Source of the DNA: Acanthosoma haemorrhoidale
Taxonomy: Eukaryota; Arthropoda; Insecta; Hemiptera; Acanthosomatidae
Assembly (NCBI GenBank): GCA_930367205.1
Contig: OV884011.1
Location: 141,791,937 to 141,855,936, forward strand
Direction: 5' to 3'
Length of the DNA: 64,000 nt
This document shows, one piece after another, positions 1 through 12,580 of the stretch. The position numbers and the translations under genes were made by a program. Below the pieces are notes generated by a model. The model was not told where the DNA came from and did not search any database. It was given only the letters and a program-made list of their open reading frames with translations. Position 1 is the stretch's first letter. The number at the start of each line of letters is the position of its first letter.

Positions 1-3000
1 ATATATTTTAAGATAGTTGGGAATATGTAGTACCTTTTGTTTTTGATAATTTTAAGTCAAGAGCGAAAGCAAGGGGAAAAAACAAAAACTTCCCTTTCTT
101 GTAAAATCAACAGCCATAAAATTATACATATCTCCTTTATTTTTAAATTTATATTTACTTTTATTTTAGGGATTAAGTTAAAAATTCACTGTTGAGAACA
201 TGCAAACAGCTTGTCGGAATGCCATAATTTTCTAACTTCACAACGTTGGATCAAACTAATTTTTCAAACCACTGCACAAAACACTATAATTGGGGAAATA
301 GTGTTTATAAGTAGGATTCTTCAGAACCTTCGTGGGCGGAAACAGGCTAAAAATGTGTTGGTACCAAAAGCTGATTTGGACCTAGAAGACCGTTGAGCGT
401 GCTTGAAGAATGCAGCCATAAAATAGATTACCATTATTGGAAAATAATTTTCAGATCGGTCATCGGGGCGTTATGCAAGTGTTTCATAAAACTTGAGAAC
501 TGATTCAAAAGTGATAAAATTGATCCTATGTAATAAAGCTCCAACATACATTACATATTTTATCAAAGCGTCGATACGTTTAATTTTGTCACAGAGTGAT
601 CATGATAGGATAAATAATTATAAACTTGTTATTGGGGCATCTAGTGGAGCCACAGTGTGCAATTCCAACCTACGAACGTTACATCTTATTTATCAAAATG
701 TCGTTACTTTTATTGTAAATTTTTGTTGTAGTATAGATTCCACTATTATTATTAGCTAAAGAAAAAAATGCACTGGCAGGATGGGACTTAAACCCGGGAC
801 CTCAACAATATAAATTGCCATTGGTTCAAATCTTGCCATGACTAAACCTTAATTAAAGTTAACGAGTTTAAGGTAATTAAGTGGTCGCATTTGTGAAATC
901 TATGCCACATAAACAATCGACAAACGCTATACAGTAAAACATTTTAAATTGTCATATAGTGCCGTAACACAGGCAAACTATAGTAAGGTCTCGGTAAGTT
1001 ATGAGTCTAGGAGTCGAAAGGTGACCTAGCTGTCAGCATCCATGCTACGAGGTTTTCGGCCATTGTGAGAGTTTGGTCAAAGAGAATAGTTGTCACTTAT
1101 TAGTTTGTTATTTCAGTGATCATGACAGGTGAATCAAAAGTTGTTCACAGGGTCGAGTGGAACCGCACTGTAAATGCCTAGGTATGTCTGAACCCAAACA
1201 GGGTACAAACTGAAACATTAGTCACTAAAGGTTTTAATAATTGATAAAATTCTAAAAAATTAGACCTTACGTAAATATGAAATCACATACCTAGCAACAA
1301 CTCAATGTATTTTTATATTAAAAAAAATTTGTAAAGGGTGATCATTTGTTCTACTTTAGGATATTGTTATGTTTTTCCATCAGCAAAGGAGTATGCATAA
1401 GGCTTTATTTCAGAGGTGCTCGTTCCCTATACACTGATATGTTCCACCTTTGGGATTGAAAATGGGAAAGGGTGGGAAGGAAGGCATCGCCCTAAAGAGA
1501 ACCTACCCTTAGAAGTGAGAGAGGACTGCCTCTGTTGCCAGCTCCATCCTTCCTGGGGAAAGCTCAGAAAACAATTCTCATGAATAATGTAGGCTAACTC
1601 ATGGGATACAAGGTGTAAGTCTCACCGTTGGCATTTCCATAGCAAACAACAGAGCTCCTCTCCTGGTCAGACCTACATGCCATTATCTTCTCCAGTCCTC
1701 CAGGATTTACTGGAGCGCTGCTTCCGACCGGTCACCGGGATTAGAGTATTGTGTGTTTCTGTTAGCCTCAGTAGCGAGGGACTGGATTTGTTCATCAACA
1801 GCGTGAAAGAGTCATTGGTTTCAAGTAGGTTGGATGGTTTTGTCAGTAATATGGCAGGCCATAACAAAGATGGTGTTTCCTAGTATTCACTTATCTTATC
1901 GTCAATTAAGCTTATGTTATTGCTTGTTCGAATTTCATCATTTACAGTATAAATGTACCACATATTAGTACAAATATTTAAGTATTTGCATAATACATGG
2001 GGTTTTGTCAGTCAGAATATCCGTCTAGAAGTCTCAGAATTAGTAGTATTGATAGTCAATCAGTAAAAAAATGCTCAGTCACGTTACGGTTTTCCTAAAT
2101 GACGAGGTCTATGGCTCTATTGAATGTTTATTTAATTTATTGTGGTTAGCTGTCACATGTTGATTAGCAGTCACTAGGCTATTTTTTAAAATTTTCTCAT
2201 GCCAGTAATGTCAGTTATTCAGAGAAATGTAGCTAGTCAGTTATGAACGTATATGGTTTCATTGCGGGAGTTAGTACTCTTTCACCAACAAATTCATATA
2301 ATGCAAAATTATATTAAATTTGTCTCCTGATCTTTCTCTAGTAGAAGGGTTTTATTTGTCTTTGGCAATTCTTTGTCTTAATAAAAACACTGATGATTGA
2401 AATACGGAAGTAGGGAAAATATTTGAGCTACTTTATTTATAGATAAAAAATGGAATCTTATAGATTTAAAAATGGATTTAATTGAAACCTCTTCATGAAA
2501 ACAAATTATCGAAATAGAGGCATAACTACATAAATTAAAAAAAAAAATCCATCTATTTGAAGCTATTACCGATCCTGAAGGCGGAAGATTTACTTTTAAT
2601 GTGTACTAAGAAATCGGAATACAACTGTCTGCTAACACATATTACATATTATTAATCATGACTTCGAGAACTTAACTATGTTTCAATATGATAAGAAAAT
2701 ATTAGTTCGATTACTAGATAATTGATTAAGGACCTTTCTTCATTTTTCATGGGGCTGTATTTATTTTTATCACTTTCTGTGCATCGAATGGAACTCCCAT
2801 GAAAAAAATAAAGACGCTTCAGCGTCAAGATGGGATGAGCTTGGACAGGAAACCTGAACAGACCGACAGACAAGCTGTTGAAATCAAGGGTTTTTGATTT
2901 CGAAAAAACAAAACAAAACCGTATAGTTTGAATCGGTCTTCAATGTATTGAATTACGATGGGATCACCGATCCTTGGATCTATTGACATTTGATAGTAAT

Positions 3001-3396
3001 AAGGGGAGGAGTCAGTAAGTACTTTTTCACTTGGGCTGTTGGGCTATGGTGATTGAAACAGCCCTCATCCAGGAAATATCACTCACTCATTCCCAGGGGG
3101 TGAATTAGAACCGGGGGGAGAAAATGCCGAGTCTTGGATTTCCGAAAGTCAACTTTCCCAACAGCTCCCTATAAATGGCGGGGTGGGTGGCTGTAGGCTG
3201 TAATTGGAGGGGAGAATAAAGGAGCCAAGGGTGGGGGGGGGGCAAGTGATCCTCATTTAAATGCAAATCTTTCAGGAGCCTTAGATAAACTGCGATGGGG
3301 TTGTAGGGCCGAACCTTCTTCACGATGTCTTTTTGATAGCACATCCTAAAAAAAGAAGTCATTCCAACGTGAGATTCCAATCTTATATAAATTCAA
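1..3396. other. Unassigned AT-rich intergenic DNA
   Basis: No gene was recognised on either strand. The short open frames carry no family motif and look like chance frames. A short stretch near 785-815 (ggacttaaacccgggacc) resembles the reverse complement of a tRNA T-arm/B-box, but no cloverleaf could be drawn. Moderately GC-rich patches at about 1440-1760 and 3100-3300, including a G10 run near 3232, may be old repeat material; no partner for them was found in this window. Confidence 0.5.
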
Positions 3397-3549
3397 TTGC
3401 CCGGCCGTCAACTTTTGTTCCCTCTGAAGAACGGGGCAAGATTAATATTCCACTGCTTCTCTTTTTTCGAGTTTCTTCTTCAGCACTTAACGTCTTCTTT
3501 GGTTATCGCGGAAGTGGGCTTTCGGACCTCCGATTTGATACTGCAACGT

Positions 3550-4737
3550 CTCACGGATCTTCATATACAAAATAAATTAAAACTGGAAGATTTAAAAGAA
3601 AATCAAAAGCTAATAAAATTGGATGACAAATGCATAATTAAAGATAATATAATTTACAAAATACTGAATAAGAGTGAAAAAATATGGATAACAGAAGAAT
3701 TTGGTATTTCACTTATTGAAAGTGTACATAAAGATCAAGGCCATATAGGAACAAAACAATTAATCTTAACAATAGGTCACAGGTTTTATTTTAAAAATAT
3801 GTACAAACATATAAGATTGATTGGCAGATCTTGTGAAACATGTATTAAAAATAAGTCAAGAATAGGTTGCTTTAAGGCTCCCTTGTCTCAACTTGGTCCA
3901 GCAAAAGAACCACTAGATATAATATCTTTAGATACAATAGGAGGATTTAAAGGGAATAAAAGTACAACAAAATATCTACACTTGGTAGTAGATCATTTCA
4001 CAAGATATGCATATATCAGCACTTCGAAAACACTAATAGCCAAAGAGTTTATTAATCTAATCAATAAAGTAGAAAAAGCTGGAAATATAAAAATATTATT
4101 AACAGATCAATATCCTGGTATAAATTCAGCACAATTTAAACAATATGTAAATAAACAAAAGATAACATTAATTTTTACAGCAGTAGATTGCGCATTTTCT
4201 AATGGATTAAATGAAAGGACAAATCAAACACTAGTTAACAGAATAAGGTGCTAAATTCATGAAAATAGAGATAAATCGTGGCCAATAGTAACAGAAAAGT
4301 GTATCAAGGAATACAATAACACGATACATAGTTCTACTGGGTTTACCCCCAATTACTTATTAACTGGAATAGATGCATCATTTGTACCTGACGAACTAAA
4401 TGAAAATAAAATTACAAATTTAGAAAATAATAAGGAAATAGCTTATAAAAACTCAGAAAAGACACATAACCAAAATAAAAAATATTATGATAAAAATGTT
4501 AAAAAGTTTGACTACGAAGTTGGAGACCTTGTATATATACAAAACAGTAACAAATTGAATAGAGATAAATTAGATGCGATCAGAGTAGGACCTTTCAAAA
4601 TAAAACAGAAAATCTCAGAGGTCATATTTTTAATAGATAGTAGATTTCGTAAAAAGGAGTCAAACTTATTTCATGCTAGTAAGCTCGTGCCTTATTCCAA
4701 AGGGCTTTACCCTCTGTCTCAAAAAGGGGGGATGTAA
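3550..4737 (+). pseudogene. Ty3/gypsy-like integrase, 3' part of pol, one in-frame stop
   Basis: Integrase end of an LTR-retrotransposon polyprotein, which inserts element cDNA into chromosomes. In order: an H-x4-H ... C-x2-C zinc-binding region (VHKDQGH, SCETC, about 3720-3850); the catalytic core with Asp in SLDTIGG, Asp in LLTDQYPG and Glu in NGLNERTNQ, the last two 35 residues apart as in a D,D(35)E core; then a C-terminal module with a GPF motif (VGPFKIKQK, about 4585-4612). A TAA at 4252-4254 interrupts the frame just after the catalytic Glu; the same frame continues to 4737, so one substitution explains the break. Protease, RT and RNase H are missing, and the open frame before about 3550 (from 3397) does not look like integrase, so this copy is 5'-truncated or rearranged. 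High AT content sets it apart from the gypsy element at 27.6 kb, implying a different lineage. Confidence 0.85.
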
Positions 4738-5200
4738 GTTTGACGTTACCGCCAAACTTCGGCACATATGTTAGGTCCCTACAGAGCTCGCTAGGATCGA
4801 ATGACGCTCCGAGTTGTAACCTCCTGAATATGGGTACTCTTGTTAAGACAATGGTCAACACTTATTATCGACAGTTGTATTGATTCAGGTTAGTTATGAG
4901 TTTTGTTTGTTTATTGTAATATTTGTAGCGCTAGCTAATGTGTACATATGTTTAATATTACAGTTCTAAACTACATCTGCAAGTGTTCGATTTATAACCT
5001 GAGAACCTCCACCTCCTTTAAGTTTCTGAATTCGAAACTTAAATATATATATCATAGCACTCACCGGGGTTTTCCTGCAATTTTCATTTTATCGAATGAG
5101 CTCCTTTTAAATAAAACGTTTCTGTTATCTTTGGGAGTGGCTACTTCGATAGAGGCCGGCCGGCGACTGTCCCGGTAGCGGATTTCCGGTACGAGGTTGA
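4721..5200 (+). repeat. Polypurine tract and start of a 3' LTR
   Basis: Right at the pol stop lies a polypurine tract (AAAAAGGGGGGA, 4721-4732) followed by TGTAAG at 4733, the expected plus-strand priming site and TG start of a 3' LTR. Within the next 480 bp are a TATA-like run (about 5042-5052) and AATAAA (about 5110-5115), which fits a promoter and polyadenylation signal. The LTR's 3' end is not resolved because no second copy is present; 5200 is a guess. Confidence 0.55.
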
Positions 5201-8200
5201 TCAGTATTTTAGGGCTCCTTCTGGTCTCTTCGGGGTTTTTATTGGGTCTATTTTAATTTTTCTTCCACGTTTATTTTTCTTTGACTACTTTCAGATTGTG
5301 GTAGGTCGATAGATCCATGAAGGCTGATTTCAACTTTTGAAGTGTTCAGGTTACTCTATAATTCCCCATGCCTATTTCTCGAAGGATCTTATTGTTCACA
5401 ATTAGGTTAGCTCCACCCCAGACGGGCAGAAATTCGTACGGATTGACCTCTCATCTGTTCCCTCCCCCTTGTTTGCCACGATCACGCTAATAATTTTGCT
5501 ACCCTAAAACAGGAGCTAGTTCATCGATCTATTTAAAAAAAGATAGTCATATAGACGAAAAATTGGAATAATAGAAAGAACGACTGAAGGAAGAATGAAT
5601 AAGAAAGGGATAGGAATTAATAATTGAAAAAATGAGATTGAAATATTCGGTTAGAAAATGTAAGGTACCGGGTGAGTCTAGCGTTAAATTGATCATCTAA
5701 ATTCTGTGTAATTTTAATCATTTAATAAGTGTTTGTGTGATGAAAACCCTCGTGGAGTTCTGCTCCCGTACCCGACCTTCACTCGATATTATTTACTCAA
5801 CAATTCATTCGTTGATAAACTTAAACGTGACAGTTTCATCACCCTCCTTGGGTACCATGATGGTTTGTGTACATTTCTAAGGGTAAAGGTCCAATATTAA
5901 TATTGGTAGTACAGATATTCGATTCACACACACATACAAAACAGACTGACTGACTGACGCTCATTCACTCACTCACTCACTAACATTTATTATGTATGTG
6001 TATAATAAGTTGATAATTGATTTAATAACATTTTGTTGCTGAAAATGTATCCTTGGTTAAGTTTTGAACCCATTTTCTGTAATTAAAACATAGTCTCAGA
6101 TCAGAAAAGATGCATGGCTTAATTTATTTACTGATCGCCTTAATCTTGTACAGAGTTCATTGATTTTTTTATCAATCTGCTGACCATTGGCCTATAACTC
6201 CGTAGGGGGCTCGGTTACTTGGCAACTGATTAATTAACTTGATAATTGAGAAGGACTATCACTGGTCGAGAGTACGACCTAGACAGGTTAGGTCACTAAT
6301 GGCTCACCTAATTGTACGAACGGCCTCAGACCGGACAACGCAAGATTAATTGCCACGAACACGCCTGTGTCACACTGTCTCTCTAATGCTAGCATATCGG
6401 CTATCAGGAACTGATACGTTCTGACAGAACACCTGCAAATCATTGGTACATGTACGGTACAAGTCTCTCCGGTATCCACTTTTGGCATAGCTAACAGCAC
6501 TGCTTCAATGTATACAGCACTTTGTATTTAAATCGTTCTAACATTAGTTATTGAAGCCCGAAGGATAACCCTCAGAGATGCTGTCTAGGGGTCCCACCGT
6601 TTCGTGTTCTGATTTAACGATGATGTATAGAACGTGTTGGTGGTTTTAGCCAGCAAAAGTGAGATTCAAAGGCAGCATTAAAAATTTGTTCAGGATTGTA
6701 AAATCATATAAAAATAAGCAGTGCTCAAAGGTGGTTTGCTCCTGAGTTTCTTGATATTGTTGGAGAGGAATCGTACAAAAGGGGAACACCTGACAACGGG
6801 TTACATACATAGATCGTGTAAAAAATATATACGGTCTACATATATTTTATCATTTTAGGACCTGAATCTGTCTGTCCGACTTCAAGTTCTACGATTGCCC
6901 TTGTAAAAATGTTTCACTCTATCTGACATTTCAAAGGTATAATTCTGAACACGCTCATTGTTTTTGGTTATAATACAGGAATAGGAAGTATGAAATAAAA
7001 ATTGGGTTCAAAACCGGAAATGAAAATCAAAGGTATTATAAAAAATAAAGGTTTTAGAGAAATCGCGATTTTAGTACATTTCGTGCAGAATTTAATAGTT
7101 TTCTATTTGTCAATTCTTCAGTTATTCAAATTTTTTTAAAGTATTAAAAAATGGTCACTTTTTTTGTCTAACATAATTTAACAAATTAAATTAGTTTTCG
7201 CAAAAATACTTTGTGGTTTATTCACAATCATTTCTGAAGTGTTTAGATACAATCCCCCCACTTTAATCTATACTAAACTAAACGTTTTAAATTATGGAAA
7301 GTATGTGGGATGCAACTGATTCTATGCTTAACCAGTCTCTCATCTTTACTTGTTTGGAGTTTATAGGATGAGATTGACAAGATAAATAAGTGAAGAGAAA
7401 ACAGACAAAACCATATGTGAATGTGGAGTAGGAAGGAAACATGTTAAAATAGAAAATTAACTCTTAAAAGTAAAAAGCGTCGTCGAGAACTTACATAGTC
7501 AATGCGTAAAATGGCGATTCGAACAAGAAACCGTCTAATTACTAATAATCACCGTAGAATACGAACGTGCAATAACTATAAAACATATCAAAGAGAAACT
7601 CCCACGAAATAAAACCGAAATTAATGCACACCCCTCCCTACTCACACACACAGACACACACATGGATATGGTCTAACGCTTTAAAATAAACATTAGGAGG
7701 TAGTAAATGAACCTCTCATTTGATCAATCTCATCCTAATCATAGAAACCTGTGTTAATTGATTAATGTAATTGTTCAAAATGAATTTTTAATAATTTGCC
7801 TTAATAATTGCGTATGCATTGTAGCCTAGTGACTGGGTTTTCCTCTTTAACCAATAATTAACAAAACTAAACATTATTTGTAAAATAAATTAAATACGAG
7901 TCTAACAATAAAACAGAACCTGTGGTTTGGTTGGAAGTGTTTAGCAATAATAATGATTAATTTTTGTTGATTTTCATGCCGGTTTGAATTGGATGTCGAT
8001 AATTATTCCTTAAGTTAAACAGGTAATTGTTTTTTGGGGTTTATTTCACCATAAAATACCTCACAGCCATCAACTTCAGTTAAGTAAGTTCAAGGAACAG
8101 TTGATCTCTAACGGATTAAAGGTGTAAAAGGTGCACCTTACTAAGCCTACTCAGAAAGATTATATATACCATGTCACTGACCCTGTCTTTAACCTCACCC

Positions 8201-8920
8201 TCAGTCGTTTCTCTGGCAAATAAAGTTTTTTCAACAAGACTCTTTACGGGTTTTATCGATTTTCGATGAGAAGTGTGAAGACATGATGAATGAAAATGAA
8301 ATCATAGGAAGTAAAAGTTCAGAGGCCACAACATCGCTGAATGTAGAGGTGCATAATAAGAGCATACATTTTCAGGAAAAACCGATTTGAGGATAAAGAT
8401 GCTTACTTAATCAAGATAGGATCATTAAAGCAAAACCGAAGAAGGAGTGAGGATAAGAGAAATCATAGAACTTAGTGCAGAACGTCAAGCACCCCAGAAG
8501 AAACAATCAGAGAGTAAACAGCGAGATACCGAACAAAAAAATAAATAAAAAAATTAAAACGAAAACATTCTTGAATTAAAATCTAAGGTAAATGCCGCTA
8601 CTGTAGAAAAAGAGTTAACGTGGGAGAACTAAAAACAGTAGAAATTGTATCTGGATAAACTAAAACCATTATTAACTACTTTAGGGTAGAGGTCGGATAA
8701 GCGACCTTGTGCTGCAGGAATGGGTGGAGCATTTGAGTTTGAGGAGGTTATAAAGATGGTATTTTGGTGGATCTGGTTTAGTATTGGAAGGTCCCAAGGA
8801 AGCGTTGCCGACAGGTCGAGAAATAGATATTTTGACTCAGCATAAACATACGAACTCGTACTTAGTATTTCAGTAGCTTGATGGGAACAGTTCATAAGTG
8901 GTTCTAGGTTTTAATTAGTT
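5200..8920. other. Unassigned AT-rich intergenic DNA with simple repeats
   Basis: No gene recognised. Tetranucleotide microsatellites (GACT and CACT units) lie near 5946-5982, and a CA-rich run near 7635-7665. Around 8160-8240 there is a TATA-like sequence followed by AATAAA, and 8280-8640 is A-rich with several short broken frames, which could be a decayed retroelement but shows no diagnostic motif. Confidence 0.45.
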
Positions 8921-8923
8921 TTA

Positions 8924-9255
8924 TAATGCTAATATAATGCTAAGAACAAGTAGAAGGGGCTTGAGCAGAACTGTATACCTGCCTCGTTACTTCATGGAAG
9001 TCACTGATGGTTCCTTGTTATTTTTTAAGTAAGCAACCGCATCCCTCCAAGACCTCCCCCTCTCTTCCCAGAATCTTATCCTTTTCTTATACATATATGT
9101 CTCATCTTTAGTCCCAGACCCCACTTTTGCCTAGACATTCCACCTATTATGTTCTAACTGATCTCTTAATAGCTGTATTTACCAGTGTTTTGATTCTACT
9201 TCATAATAAAGGTTTTTTTTTTTTTTTATTTTAAAAGACTCTCCTCTACAAAGAT
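8924..9255 (+). repeat. Dispersed 0.3-kb repeat, copy 1
   Basis: About 300 bp, recognisable by agcagaactgtatacctgcc and by a 3' part with cttcataataaag followed by a T-rich run. It recurs after the receptor gene (40351-40625) and, 3'-truncated, at about 41836-42050. Copies 1 and 3 also share the sequence just upstream (taatgctaa ... aggggtttgagcag). There is no coding potential. It could be a non-autonomous element or the 3' end of an unseen one; class unknown. Confidence 0.7.
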
Positions 9256-10100
9256 CATTTAACTAATGATATTTCGAGAGAGCCACTATACACTACACTA
9301 ATGCAGTTAAAATGGGTAAGCGAGTTTATTGAGGAAGGATATGACGATATTATGGTTTTGATCAATAAAAGAAATACTAAATATTTAATAAATTTAGTCT
9401 GGTTGCTTTAGATAAGCTATACTTCACAGATTATACCTACATAAAAATGAGGAAAGCAGATAATAATAAATGAATAGAGTTTTTAACTTGCTTTCACTCA
9501 CCAAATCTTACTTAAAAAGTTTTTAATTAAAAATTTACATTGTTGCTGAAGGAAGTCCGGTACGACCTGCATCTATAGTTGGCCGAATCGATTATAAGGT
9601 GGGCGCGATTTAATCCGACTAACAGAGTCCTGTTAGATCCCGCGGGATGAGATTAGGATTAGTCAGCGGAAAAGTGGAAAATTATTCAAAAGCGGGCGTA
9701 GACCACTCGGTGCAAATCACTGCTCGACGCCTTAGGAGGAGATTCTTATGCGACAAGTTACTCGCTGCTAAGAAGTGTAATTGTATGCAAATGTCATCTA
9801 TACTCTAACCGGGAGAGGATTACCCCCGCGTAATTCACCCAGCGTTGCCCTATTATGTTTTTACTCCCCTCCGGGCTACGTGGAGCAATTAAACCGACGT
9901 GATTAGCCACTCCCTATTGATAATCTGATAACGGCTGCAATGGCACTGCTACCAAAACGTTTGTGTAACCAATCGGCTGCTCATTCGTAATCCCATGTTT
10001 GTGTGTCCTTCACATTTATTAAGAACCAGAATTGTCTTCATACGTGGACTGATACCATCGGTCCTTCGGTAGAGATGTTGATCCAGTGAAAACATTTTTT
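9256..10100. other. Unassigned intergenic DNA
   Basis: No gene or repeat partner recognised. The stretch at about 9560-9960 is more GC-rich than its surroundings and has no long open frame. Confidence 0.4.
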
Positions 10101-10104
10101 AAGA

Positions 10105-11250
10105 GTTAAATTTTTGCGCATGTGCCATTATTATAACACCTGTCTATTTCAGCTCTTCATATTAACAACAATGACGACAGTTCATAGACTCTCACTACGT
10201 TTTAAAACTGTCTCACCTGGCAACTTATGTGAGCTGTTCACGAGGGAGCCCTCAATAAGTGAGTAATTACTTAATATACCCCCTATTACGCCTATTAAGT
10301 GAAAGCCTAGAAGATCAAATAGGAGCGTTCCTCTAATAAATTCATCTGACGCCAGCACGATGGAAGACCTACCACCACAGGCCAGCCCAGCACTTCAAAA
10401 GAAAAAAACAGTTGACGAATCTCCGTTCTTCACGCCTAAAAATCTCGAAGTAATGAATAGCCAACCTGACGACCGACATGGAAGTTTTCAAAACACCCAC
10501 ACAGCCCAAGACGTCTGCGATATTCGTAAGAAATTATAGCAATTTCAAATTGCTATGCTCACAAATAAGTAAAATTGTAGGTACGGGAAAATAAACGTGC
10601 ATCAATCGGTCCCGGGATACGAAAATTTCGCCGGACACTCCCGATACTTATCAGGGCATTATTAAGTATTTGGAAGAAACTAATGCCGACTTCCATATTT
10701 ACCAATTAAAGCAGGAAAGATCGCTACAAGTAGTGATCAAAAATCTGCACTTGAACACACCAGCTGATGAAATTGAAGACGAACTTTCAGCTCTCGGATT
10801 CAAAGTTCCATAGATAAAGTTCATGAAATTCCATAGATACCTATCCAACCACCCTAATCCCCTAGCACAGTCATTGCACTTCACCACTCATCCCTATAAT
10901 CCTCCTTGGAGACTAAAACGGCAGTGGCCTCGTGACCTGCTATAAATAAGGAACAGTGGGTGTCCTGGCAAGGACCAGTTTCTCTAACTATGTCCAGAGC
11001 GTCTGTGGCTCTCGCGGTCTTGGTCAGCCTTCACTAGCTTGTATCCGGAAAGCGTGGACGCTTTCTATTTTGTATGTGAGGGAGGTGACAAACATGTGGA
11101 TTTGGTAGGCCTCAGGGCTCTCTGTAAATATTGTATGAATGATGAATTGTAAATATGGTATGAATGAGAGCATTTATCACAATTACTTATTGCCTAATAA
11201 GGCAGATTGTAATTTTAGCACAATAAAGAAGTTATTATTAAGTTTCAATT
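10105..11250 (+). mobile_element. Jockey-like LINE, internally deleted copy
   Basis: Both ends of the family are present and the middle is missing. The 5' end (tttttgcgcatg near 10112) and the segment ctggcaacttatgtgagctg match the starts of the copies at 46.65 kb and 20.9 kb (minus). ORF1 sequence runs from about 10360 to 10810 with the family's TPADEIEDELSALGFKV block, then jumps to the last residues of ORF2 (NPLAQSLHFTTHPYNPPW ... RPRDLL-like end, about 10825-10940) and the 3' UTR, ending with aaggcagattgtaattttagc. About 3.3 kb present in the long copy is deleted, including endonuclease and reverse transcriptase. Stops in ORF1 show it is also decayed. Confidence 0.85.
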
Positions 11251-12580
11251 GTCATTTTGTTTTATTCCTCAAAATCAAATAAAATGAAATGAACACATTT
11301 TTGGGGAGAATGACCGAAAGAAATTTTCATTTAATTTAATAGTTTCCCCACTACTTAGTCTACAACCTAATATGAAAATATACTGTCATTGTCACTTCCA
11401 GCATGTTTTTTTTGTTATAAATAATCGATAAGTCTTGATTTCACTGGTCATTGTTGATTTGTTTGCTGTAGACCGATAAAAGTGGTGACAACCAAGGTAG
11501 TGGTCGACCACGTTTTGCACTAGAGCTCTGCACTTCTTGTCATTGACTCTAGCCCTAGGTAAACAATCAAGCAGGCACTGCAATCTTTTGATTTTTTTTT
11601 AAATAATAATTACTTGAAATAGTTGAATCTAAGCAAAATTAAAATGATGAAACTATTATGAATTAATAAAACCTCAACAGTGAAATTAAACTAAGAATGA
11701 TTTGAGATGATTATCCTCAACCAAGTAGACCAGTTATAGGGCAATCTCGGTTCGGTTGACAAAATGTTTGGGTATCTAGGTCCAGGGGAATGTCTATTGT
11801 AATGCTTTCCCGATGAAGGGATATACAAATTTAAGTTTAGGTAGCTGGTTCTATGAAATAGGTGAGGTGGACTGTATGAATAAAAATAGATGAGGATGGT
11901 AATTGATAGCGGAAATTAGAAAAAAAAACTTTAACAAGTCCTTAACAAGCAGTCTTTCCACGATGGTGTGAGCCATAGGTACTTCAAACTAACTTTACAT
12001 TGAAGTTTACCTACCTTGTTTTACATTGAACACATAGTGCATATGAGGAACATAAAATAGAAAACAAGAGAGTTTGCTAAGCTCCAAGCTAGTACCAACG
12101 TAGTAGTTATTGTTCAGCTCCTAGGCTAGTGTGTCTTACTAAGCTGTCCGAATGGCAAGCCCGTATATGCCACACGTGTGGGGGGCTTCAGGTATGGGAA
12201 GTGATTACTTCACTACGATTGTAGTTCCTTGCATCACATAACAAGTAGCAGCACCCCCACCTGTCCAAATTCTAGGTTTGTGCTGTTGTGAAGACTTGGC
12301 GAGGTGTGGCGAAGAGTGGGTCCAATGCATATTTGTAAATGATTATTTGAGTGTACACCGTTCTTTCCATAATTGCTTCCTAAACTAAATAGAATAATTA
12401 CATGATGATGTAGGTGTAGCGACCGCTAGATACATAAGATAAATCACCCTATACTCTATTGTATATACATTGTCAATTAATTTAAACAAATGTAAATAAC
12501 ATTACCAAAATATAAATCATTGTAAATGTGGTAAACAATAAACATGCAGCTGTGAGCCAATTACTTATATGAGCTGTGGC
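11251..12580. other. Unassigned intergenic DNA
   Basis: No gene recognised. The sequence is AT-rich apart from a GC-richer patch at about 12070-12320, which has no partner seen here. Confidence 0.4.

Noticed and set aside
785..815. Possible tRNA gene or SINE head (ggacttaaacccgggacc, reverse B-box-like)
   Set aside because: No A-box at the right distance, no cloverleaf, no second copy in the window.
5946..5982. GACT/CACT units considered as a direct-repeat array (CRISPR-like)
   Set aside because: Simple tetranucleotide microsatellites without spacers.
8629..8895. 88-codon minus-strand frame considered as a host exon
   Set aside because: No family motif, no splice context, and overlapping broken frames on the other strand.
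9560..9960. GC-richer stretch considered as rRNA or a structured RNA
   Set aside because: No conserved 18S, 28S or 5.8S motif could be read and no clear stem pattern.
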